Origin: Tritrichomonas musculus
Taxonomy: Eukaryota; Parabasalia; Tritrichomonadida; Tritrichomonadidae
Length of the DNA stretch: 64,000 bases
Reading direction: 5' to 3'
Assembly: GCA_039105265.1 (NCBI GenBank)
Contig: JAPFFF010000010.1
Location: 3,472,001 to 3,536,000 of the forward strand
The notes below the pieces were generated by a model. That model had not been told where the DNA came from, did not search any database, and was given only the letters and a program-made list of their open reading frames with translations. Positions within the stretch are counted from its first letter, which is position 1. Every line of letters begins with the position of its first letter. The translations under genes and the position numbers were made by a program. Below, one piece after another: positions 57,801 through 64,000 of the stretch.

Positions 57801-58440
57801 TAAATACTATCATTGTACAACTTGTTTACAAGAATCATTCTTTACGTTAGATAACGCCAAATTTTGGTATCTTACATTCTATTACGATTTTATGAATAGA
57901 TGTTTAGATACAAATAAGTTTCATTTTATAGAAGGAGATACAGATTCAACTTATTTTGCAATTTCAGGTGATTCAACAAAAGATATCAATCAAGAATTTA
58001 AATACATAATTAAAGATCATGATTTCTATAACAAACATATTTACAAATTTATGCCTAATCCTAATATTAATACTATTGAAGATGAAAAGAAATTATTAGG
58101 TTGTGCTATTGAAAAAATTGGTGATAACATGATAGCATTAGCACCTAAATGTTATACAATATTTAACAACAACAAACAAACAAAAGCGATAAAAATAAAA
58201 GGTGTAAGTCTAAAAAAGAACAATATAAAATATGAAGATTATAATGATATCTTAACAAATCAATCAATTAAAATAGGTAAAAACATAAATCTACAAATGA
58301 AGAATAATATAATGTCTAAGATAACAGTTAATAAAAATGCATTAACAGCTTCACATACTAAAATGATAGTATTAGAGAATCAAGCTTGTCTACCTTATAT
58401 TTATGGAATTTCAGCTAATAATTATTTTGTTGAGTTTTAA
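54835..58440 (+). CDS. DNA polymerase B (protein-primed type) with embedded HNH nuclease domain
   Basis: 1,201 residues. The N-terminal part has an OTU-like Cys position (DEDDNLCWFRFLACC, about 57-71), a His position (DLTIHIMFI, about 182) and a zinc-finger-like CHKC...HVKHC (about 200-225). Exonuclease motifs: YDFETM (268), GFNSSRFDSNLF (361), YNDNDVEMM (501). Then comes an HNH/endonuclease VII-like domain (about 616-660): CYLCGEHF, PTLDRIDNNIGHELKNCRLA, CLECNKLHKR. Polymerase motifs follow: GIDFNSLYPSSF (742), KISMNGSYGYDG (936) and EGDTDSTYF (1035). It is longer than most Polinton polymerases owing to the insert. The frame is unbroken here, so the HNH is translated as part of the polymerase. 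Confidence 0.88.
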   Translation: MYIETVLNSYETTSSSTKLTIVNSVSFTISRIRKVTGHIKDLPQIFKTQKNYIIADDEDDNLCWFRFLACCLYPELTNPENQRKDKNMIYTIYHRTKRAKKLLLEEHNIKYTTKIPKEGQLILDQFKGVTLDEMKESAQKHKINVDIYEYYSDTKQYDIQEQWFFNKDYQTYSALLFTKDLTIHIMFIKDAEKLTHIHICHKCKSYVHYGNENLYRFEDHVKHCDSKFKKQFVPVKEALPYCPHILNNSVYEYCLAYDIEWKPNIYYITYDFETMEQIINKEIGKSTTINSRLIPISVSSCVKSAKGLLTKNFSLRDSNEFIINWINWLFEQSLTVYKDKQQYSCVPENIDNNINVITVFGFNSSRFDSNLFKQYLNAEHWKIESNSIIGTLSSLKQFILVSSKYDTKLRFIDAQSFVAGGTLKQFGIDFGGLNNSNKGVFPYEAINSENYNEVLSKSEPFNYDDFYSYLNQKNPLTKEEYEEYVKDSKNYSDRWSYLLAYNDNDVEMMIKPIDNLIKMNAEYKVDLISNLSLSKCSACIKYALAYKDFDVNTNYDVINKENTFKPNMKWFRFKCDCYYKQDQKYNQTHKDNQRNLDKCINVSDYDEFMKMYKDSFCYLCGEHFTNENKPTLDRIDNNIGHELKNCRLACLECNKLHKREDEKITRLRIQLKKYCKLHHLPTLINDEQEYYSLRNNITGGLSNVQHRYNIKGETHINKFRYDSENNKVISEDTENIMTHVLGIDFNSLYPSSFSSTKHDFNKYHGGIMYMPGSFIKRIEVKDKQSKQRVIDIITNKTRFQPNPKYLFKAEVKLVCPKNKINYFINFPPVFRNIMIKNEENVIGSYMYNYLEKHKLTSLNKEERKLTMLLDTYGQYMTFSNYYLWFLLDHGLVLEDVKSISLYEAHTGFNEFVTTFMKKRQDIISKKEKGNEKFYKISMNGSYGYDGINNEKFCKVKICDTNKAYQYIISQTYMNGSKLNDDLFIIQNQPKYYHCTTCLQESFFTLDNAKFWYLTFYYDFMNRCLDTNKFHFIEGDTDSTYFAISGDSTKDINQEFKYIIKDHDFYNKHIYKFMPNPNINTIEDEKKLLGCAIEKIGDNMIALAPKCYTIFNNNKQTKAIKIKGVSLKKNNIKYEDYNDILTNQSIKIGKNINLQMKNNIMSKITVNKNALTASHTKMIVLENQACLPYIYGISANNYFVEF

Positions 58441-58485
58441 AAAACTACTTTTTTATTTTTTATTTTAAAAACAAAAATCTAAAAT

Positions 58486-58888
58486 ATGAGTCAAAATCAA
58501 GATAACACAAACACAAATGAAGAACAAGAACAAGAACAAGAACAAGCACAAAATACAAATAATGAACAATATCAAATAACACAAATCAATAGAATAATAA
58601 ATGAATTGATATCATTTAGAGATGATTTACAAAATCAACAACAACAACAAACTCAAATAACAAGAAGAAGATTAAATAGATCATATCCATTAAATAGATC
58701 TAAATTTCTTGAATAATGAACAAAGAAATCAAGTATTACAATTTGCACTTAATAATAAAGAACAAGTTTTAAATCAAGCTCAACCTAATCGTTTAATGTT
58801 TCTTCAAAATATGATTAAAGAACAATTAAATATTAGCATTTCAACATATATGACAGAAAGAATTATTAATATAATATCTAATTCATAA
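58486..58888 (+). pseudogene. Gln/Glu/Asn-rich small gene, probably broken
   Basis: The 5' part is a Gln/Glu/Asn-rich chain starting MSQNQDNTNTNEEQEQEQ; coding-like sequence of similar composition continues to about 58888. It appears broken at about one place. No fold or family can be assigned. It lies just after the polymerase in the same direction. Confidence 0.45.
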
Positions 58889-58910
58889 ATGAAATGTAAA
58901 AATAATAGTT

Positions 58911-58970
58911 TTATTTTTGTACTACTTTATTTTTGTACTACTTTATTTTTGTACTACTTTATTTTTGTAC
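58911..58970. repeat. 16-bp tandem repeat, 3.75 copies
   Basis: Units TTATTTTTGTACTACT begin at 58911, 58927, 58943 and 58959 (last one partial) without a mismatch. It lies between convergent genes. Confidence 0.95.
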
Positions 58971-59050
58971 AGTTAACATATTTAAAAGTGAAGAAGCTTC
59001 GATACGAGATCTCAGCTCGATGTGTGAAATCTCACTATATTTATGCCACT

Positions 59051-61669
59051 TTATTTAAAAACAGCTAACATATTTTTGTTTATAATTGATGTTACTATAC
59101 CTACAGTTAATCTTTTTATTTTTGATGTTATTGCTGTTTCACCTGATAAAATCTTAAGCTTATTATCATCATCAATAAATACTTCATCACCTATACTATA
59201 ACATGAAGAATCAGTAACACGAACAAGATAATCACCTAAATTAGCAAACTTGATTGAATTGTTTTCTTTATCTATATGTGTACAAATACCTATATATTCT
59301 TTCCATATTCCTTGTGTTTTAACTGAACATATACAATCAATAACATCATCTTCATTTGATTCTATCCATTTATCATCTTTTCGTTTATATACTTTTCCGG
59401 TTAAGTAAACAGGAGCTCCTATAATAAAATCATCAATATTATTTAAAGTAGACTCAATAGGTGTATAATGAGTAATCGTATTTGATCCATTTGATGTAAT
59501 TTTACCATTAACATGTAAATTAGAACCAATTATTGTATTTCTTCCTGTTGTAGAAACATCATAAGAAAATATGTTTGAATTATCAAATAATATTCTATAA
59601 TAAGCTGAATTACCTTGATTATAATATTGTATTTTTGCACATTTTGCTGAATTAAGACCAATAACTATATTTGATTCACATAAATTTGGATTTTCTTGAT
59701 AAACAAGTAATCCATTAGGTTCTTTACTTCCTATTTCTAATTTACTATAAAATAATACAATATTATTATAAAAAGTTGTATTTGTTGTATTCCAGTTTAT
59801 AAGATTTTCATTACCAACAACACCTAAAGCTCCTGAATTACCGAAAAAGCTTAATGTTGCGGCTTCATTTTCAGTTGAACTTCTACCAAATATTAATGAA
59901 TTTGAAAATGTTGAATCTGTAGTATTTTCATTTAATATTGACAATGTACCTTTAATAGTTGAATCACCTTCTTTAGCTACATATTTTGCATTACATTCTG
60001 ATTCAGTTAAATATTTATCATTAGCGTTAGTTTTATAAATATTTCCTTTTACAAATAAATCTTTATTTATACTTAATTCACTAAATAAGTATGTTTTTGT
60101 TTTAGTATTTGATTTATCAATACCCATTATAACAACATCATTAACTAATAAATCACAACATTTTGAAATATTATCATTATAATATCTTAATGTTGCTTTA
60201 TCTGTTTCATCTTTTCCGAAATTAATATTTGTCGGATTTGTATCTTTACATTCACTATTATAAATCGTTAATGAGCCATCATCAGTTTTAGTTATATATT
60301 TATTATTACATTCTGATTCAGTTAAGTATTTATCATTATTTTTATATAAATCAGCATTAACTTTTATTTTATTTGTTGAATCTTTAATTAATGATAATAT
60401 ATTGCTATCATTTATTCTTATACTCGTTGTTGGTTTATCATTAGTTAATTCTTGAATTATTTCACATAAATTAGATAAACTTGTGCCAAATTTTATTGAT
60501 GCAAAATCGGCATTTGAAAACATTTCAGCTAACGTGGAATTATTATTTCTATTAATGTATAGTTCATTATTTAATTCCAATAAACTATTTATAAAAATAT
60601 AGCTTTGACTAACATCATCATTAGCCGATATTTTAAAAAGTTCAATATTTTTGTAATACAAGAATAACATTTTTAATATTTTTCTATATCTAATCTTCAT
60701 ATAATCTTCTGTTTCATCACCTAACATAATATCAATATCAATTTTATTTTGTAAATTAAGCGTAGAAACTCTATTATTATTTGTATTAATCGTTAATGAG
60801 CCATCATCATTTTTCGCTACATATTTATCATTATTTGATATTAATTCATTTAATAAACTTAATGTTGGTATTATTGTTGTTGATTCTTTATTAGTTTCAT
60901 AATGTTCTTTTGTTGATGAAAATTCTAGTTTATCTTGTTTATCATATAATAATTTATCACGTAAATCATAATACATACTTATACATGATTTCATACTTAA
61001 TACTTTTTCATCAAATGTTTCATCAAAGTATGTTAAATTTAAAGATTTATATGAATCATATTCAAATTCATTATCATATTTTACTATATTGAGATTTTTT
61101 ACACTAAAATCGGTCATAACATGATCTACATATTTATATACAAATTCTCTTGTTAATTTAGCTGATAATACGTTTTTATCAAAAGAACGAATATATATAT
61201 TTTGTAGAAATGTTTCAATATCATCATTATCAACTGTTTTCATTTTAACAATCAATTTATTATCATTGTTATATTCAACAAAATCAGAAATAATGTGTAT
61301 ACATAAATTAGTAGATAACACATTAGTATCATTAGCAATTTCACCTATATGTTGAAGAAATACAGGAATATCATTATTATATTCTTTTTCATAAGTAAGT
61401 ATATCTAAATTGTTGTTTGTTAATTGACTCTTTAATACTAACTCATCATTTTCACCATAACTTAGATCATTAGTTTTACGATATTCATTTAATGAACTTT
61501 TCAATACTAATTCATCATTTTCATTATAACTTAGATCAATCATTTTACGATACTCATTTAAATCAACATCAATAGTAGTATAATTACCATATTTCTTTAT
61601 GTATTCTATTATTAATTCATCAATAGTATTACAATTTTTATTTTTATTAGCTTGATTTATTGTAAACAT
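59051..61669 (-). CDS. Tail-fibre-like attachment protein of the second element
   Basis: 872 residues. It carries fibre-type units repeated along the chain: NDKYVAKNDDGSLTI, KYLTESECNNKYITKTDDGS and YLTESECNAKYVAKEGDSTI, the same short pattern that precedes beta-helical segments in phage tail fibres. A tandem near the N-terminus repeats LNEYRKxxDLSYxENDELVL twice. The centre shows RSSTENEAATLSFFGNSGAL-type strand repeats. The last 140 residues form a separate globular domain (IIGAPVYLTGKVYKRKDDKW, CYSIGDEVFIDDDNKLKIL) like the C-terminal head or chaperone domains of fibres. A virion surface role is inferred. No membrane helix. Confidence 0.65.
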   Translation of the reverse strand: MFTINQANKNKNCNTIDELIIEYIKKYGNYTTIDVDLNEYRKMIDLSYNENDELVLKSSLNEYRKTNDLSYGENDELVLKSQLTNNNLDILTYEKEYNNDIPVFLQHIGEIANDTNVLSTNLCIHIISDFVEYNNDNKLIVKMKTVDNDDIETFLQNIYIRSFDKNVLSAKLTREFVYKYVDHVMTDFSVKNLNIVKYDNEFEYDSYKSLNLTYFDETFDEKVLSMKSCISMYYDLRDKLLYDKQDKLEFSSTKEHYETNKESTTIIPTLSLLNELISNNDKYVAKNDDGSLTINTNNNRVSTLNLQNKIDIDIMLGDETEDYMKIRYRKILKMLFLYYKNIELFKISANDDVSQSYIFINSLLELNNELYINRNNNSTLAEMFSNADFASIKFGTSLSNLCEIIQELTNDKPTTSIRINDSNILSLIKDSTNKIKVNADLYKNNDKYLTESECNNKYITKTDDGSLTIYNSECKDTNPTNINFGKDETDKATLRYYNDNISKCCDLLVNDVVIMGIDKSNTKTKTYLFSELSINKDLFVKGNIYKTNANDKYLTESECNAKYVAKEGDSTIKGTLSILNENTTDSTFSNSLIFGRSSTENEAATLSFFGNSGALGVVGNENLINWNTTNTTFYNNIVLFYSKLEIGSKEPNGLLVYQENPNLCESNIVIGLNSAKCAKIQYYNQGNSAYYRILFDNSNIFSYDVSTTGRNTIIGSNLHVNGKITSNGSNTITHYTPIESTLNNIDDFIIGAPVYLTGKVYKRKDDKWIESNEDDVIDCICSVKTQGIWKEYIGICTHIDKENNSIKFANLGDYLVRVTDSSCYSIGDEVFIDDDNKLKILSGETAITSKIKRLTVGIVTSIINKNMLAVFK

Positions 61670-61706
61670 TTATCTATTGTTAAACGTTTTTTTATATAAT
61701 AAACTA

Positions 61707-63203
61707 ATGAATAGAACTTTTACAACACCAAGTAAAGAATATCAAAAACAACATAATAAAAACAAGTTATCTTCTTTATATGATGACTCTGATGAAAATA
61801 ATAATGATAATAATAATGAAGCTGAAGTAGTTGAAGATGAAAGTCTTGAACAATATAGAGATCTATTAACTAGTAAAGTAGAACCTGTTTCTGGTACTGA
61901 ATTTGATGTTCAAGAATATCTTAAAAGTTTGGGTAAAGTAACAAGAGTCGGTAAAAAAGCAGAAAAAACATTTGAAAATTCTAAGAAAACGATGAATGAT
62001 TTATACATTTTCAAGAATAAAGAAGGAGTTGATTTATCTAAATATAGAGAAGCTTTATTTGATATCATCATAAACGGTAACTATAGAATCAAGTTTTCAC
62101 CAAAATGTGCTACACGTGATGGAGCAGAATCATATTGTAAGAAGAAGTTTGATAAATCAGGTTATCCATTATATAGATTAATACCAACTCGTTCTGATAC
62201 GACAGATCCATTTGATAGCCCTATTTGTGATTTAAACGGAGATAAAGTTGAAGATATTGTTATTGTTGATAGATTAGGTAGACCTGTTATAATTAATGGT
62301 TTCAAATTAGTTAAATCAGATCCGTATAAAAAAATATGGCAAACTGAAAGAATCAAAAATAAGGGTAAGATAGAACCTTTTGAAATTTGGATGAGAAAAT
62401 TAACTAATTCTGCTAAAACATGGACATATACAAATGAAGAATGGAATAATGGTAAATTTAAACTAGATGTTGAAAATTATGAACAAGATATGCAAAATGC
62501 AGTTAAAGCATATGAAGAAGTTGGATTATCTAAACCTAGAATAAGTTCAAGATTAACAGCAAGAGGATTATGGGCTTCAATATTTTCAAAAATATGGCAG
62601 ATTGCATTATTTAATATGTTTAAAAATACTGAAAAGATTACATTTAGCAAATTAGAACCATTAAAAACATTGTTCAGTTATTTCAAAGTTTGTAATGCTT
62701 TATTTGTTCTAATGTTTGAAATTAAAGCTATGACCGAAAATGGATGTGAAAGTGATTGGAAAAAGTGGTTACAATTTAAACGAGATAATAGTAAGAAAGT
62801 AAATGCTGATTTAGGTATAGCTATTCAAACATTTTATAATGAACATATGAAATCTACTATACCAATTGATAAAGATTATATAGAACCTGGTACAGAAATA
62901 AGAGATGAAGAATTAAATACTATGATTGATAATACTCATGCTCTTGTGTTTACACATGGTTTATCATTTAGTGATGAAAATTATGAAGCTTTTGAAAATT
63001 TAGCTAGTGATATACAAAATAATAGATTAACTAAAGAATTTATAAAAGAATTAAGAAAATCATTTTGTGATAGTATTGATACTTACGTTAATAATCAAGT
63101 AGGTGGTAATTATATTATAACTAAGAAATTATATAATAAAAAGAAAGATGAATTTGCTAAACAAACATATATTACAAAAAGAGCTATAAATGAAAAAAAA
63201 TAA
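61707..63203 (+). CDS. Unassigned protein with DxNGDxxxDIVIVD motif (498 aa)
   Basis: The ATG at 61707 (MNRTFTTPSKEYQ) is favoured over the frame start at 61677, which lies in AT-rich spacer. After an acidic Asn-rich region comes a domain with ICDLNGDKVEDIVIVDRLGR, then PVIINGFKLVKSDPYKK. The D-x-N-G-D...D-I-V pattern followed by I-N-G-F is one I associate with a conserved uncharacterised protein family of protist and algal virus-like elements, but I cannot name it. The second half is helical with Trp-rich stretches (LWASIFSKIWQIALFNMF). It is not an enzyme I can identify. Gene neighbours are convergent. Confidence 0.5.
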   Translation: MNRTFTTPSKEYQKQHNKNKLSSLYDDSDENNNDNNNEAEVVEDESLEQYRDLLTSKVEPVSGTEFDVQEYLKSLGKVTRVGKKAEKTFENSKKTMNDLYIFKNKEGVDLSKYREALFDIIINGNYRIKFSPKCATRDGAESYCKKKFDKSGYPLYRLIPTRSDTTDPFDSPICDLNGDKVEDIVIVDRLGRPVIINGFKLVKSDPYKKIWQTERIKNKGKIEPFEIWMRKLTNSAKTWTYTNEEWNNGKFKLDVENYEQDMQNAVKAYEEVGLSKPRISSRLTARGLWASIFSKIWQIALFNMFKNTEKITFSKLEPLKTLFSYFKVCNALFVLMFEIKAMTENGCESDWKKWLQFKRDNSKKVNADLGIAIQTFYNEHMKSTIPIDKDYIEPGTEIRDEELNTMIDNTHALVFTHGLSFSDENYEAFENLASDIQNNRLTKEFIKELRKSFCDSIDTYVNNQVGGNYIITKKLYNKKKDEFAKQTYITKRAINEKK

Positions 63204-63221
63204 TATAGTCGTTATGTGATT

Positions 63222-64000
63222 TTATATAGGTTTAAATTTAGGAATTGAAAAATTGTTATTGTTATTATTTAAATCACTAAGCATAGTTGGATAATTCGGT
63301 AATATTTTTTTTGGTCTTACTTCATTAGTGTTTGTTTTTATTTTTGGTCTTACTTCATCATTATTATTATCAGTTTGTTGTAATATTAATGTTGGTATTT
63401 TAGGTTTATTTCGTAAAGTAGTATGTGATCTTAAACTTAATATAGGACTTGTTACTACTTGTTTAAATACGTTAATAATTGGATAACCTCTTCTATTATA
63501 ATGATCTAAATAATATTGAAATGAGTATTTATTAGTTTCTTCATCTTTATTTCTTAATCTAACTTTATTCCATGATTTTAAGAATTCTTCTTTTTCAAAA
63601 CCCATAAATATATAAATAGGAGTAGGTTCTTTTGTTTTTATTATGTTACCGTTAATATCAGTACTAAAACAATAATTTTTAGTATCATAGTTGTCATATT
63701 CATTATTGTATTCTTTATAAAGTATTATATATGATTCATTGATATTTCTAAATTCTTTTTCTATAAATACTAAAGTACTATTTTCTTTATCTGTATTATC
63801 AACTACTAACTTATATTTAGTTATTAAGCTTTTATCAACTACTTCTTTATCATTTATCAAATTCTGTTCATCTTTAGTATCAACAACATCAGGTAAGTGT
63901 ATTAATAGTTCTTCATTATCTATATCACGAGAGCTTGTATTGACTGTATCTTCTGTATCTGTATCTTCATCTTCAATACTATATGATTTTGTGGTTATTA
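63222..64000 (-). CDS. Unassigned protein, 5' end outside window
   Basis: The frame is open from 63222 up to the window edge, about 259 codons visible. The visible N-terminal part is acidic (SIEDEDTDTEDTVN); the middle has strands (KYKLVVDNTDKENSTLVFIE, YCFSTDINGNIIKT) and the C-terminal part is basic and Pro/Asn-rich. No family recognised. Tail-to-tail with the 61707-63203 gene, 18 bases apart. Confidence 0.5.
   Translation of the reverse strand, partial: ITTKSYSIEDEDTDTEDTVNTSSRDIDNEELLIHLPDVVDTKDEQNLINDKEVVDKSLITKYKLVVDNTDKENSTLVFIEKEFRNINESYIILYKEYNNEYDNYDTKNYCFSTDINGNIIKTKEPTPIYIFMGFEKEEFLKSWNKVRLRNKDEETNKYSFQYYLDHYNRRGYPIINVFKQVVTSPILSLRSHTTLRNKPKIPTLILQQTDNNNDEVRPKIKTNTNEVRPKKILPNYPTMLSDLNNNNNNFSIPKFKPI

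Larger units (their letters stand above)
53235..64000. mobile_element. Second Polinton-like element (left part; right end outside window)
   Basis: The start is set at AGTAGTAATAGTATG (53235), which resembles the first Polinton's end AGTAGTTAAGTATAG; the far end is not in the window, so this boundary is provisional. From here the coding style changes: extremely AT-rich codons, Asn/Lys/Glu-rich proteins. Genes present are an unassigned coiled-coil protein, a DNA polymerase B with an embedded HNH domain, a small Gln-rich gene, a tail-fibre-like protein, and two unassigned proteins. Integrase, ATPase and capsid genes are not in the visible part. The visible genes look mostly whole, with about one break. 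It may be a Polinton of another lineage or a related virus-like element. Confidence 0.6.

Overview
The window looks like nuclear DNA of a parabasalid protist, most like Tritrichomonas or Trichomonas. It is very AT-rich, the host genes show no introns, spacers are short, some genes carry a TCA-type initiator just before the ATG, Asn and Gln tracts are frequent, and Polinton/Maverick elements are present. The species is an inference; no rRNA or species marker lies in the window.

Host genes fill 1-19328 and 51755-52420. In order they are: glucosidase II beta subunit (cut by the window edge), an aldo/keto reductase, a BAR-like coiled-coil protein with two SH3-like domains, a 2,500-residue Piezo mechanosensitive channel with a large Asn-rich tract, a ubiquitin-fold protein, a nucleoside hydrolase, a flavodoxin-family protein and an inositol-polyphosphate 5-phosphatase. 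Far to the right is a HAD-family phosphatase/phosphomutase. A 1.39 kb TA-flanked DNA transposon (13372-14760) sits 12 bases past the ubiquitin-fold gene.

From 19329 to 22836 lies decayed mobile DNA: a MULE transposase fragment, a GC-rich hairpin patch, and a broken SF2 helicase resembling herpes-type origin-binding proteins. From about 23.2 to 51.4 kb there seems to be a pogo/Tigger-like DDE transposon (transposase remnant 48880-50685) that received a 24.6 kb Polinton (23658-48252). The Polinton has a perfect 5-bp target duplication (ATATC) and almost identical 0.67-0.69 kb terminal inverted repeats (TIRs), so it is young. It carries integrase, packaging ATPase, double jelly-roll major capsid protein, a penton-like minor capsid candidate, protein-primed type DNA polymerase B, a GIY-YIG-type nuclease, very large spike/fibre-like proteins, a small basic DNA-binding protein and a set of unassigned small proteins. 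A few of its frames are broken.

From about 53235 to the window end is a second, unrelated or very distant, Polinton-like element, entered at its left end. It has an even more AT-rich codon use, a DNA polymerase B with an HNH-type nuclease domain lodged between exonuclease and polymerase domains, a phage-tail-fibre-like protein and several unassigned proteins. Its capsid genes and right end, if present, lie outside the window.

The points most worth a second look are: the OTU-like Cys/His module at the N-terminus of both polymerases; the HNH insertion in the second polymerase; palindromic repeats at gene 3' ends inside the Polinton; a promoter-like block duplicated in the TIRs; and the nested insertion.
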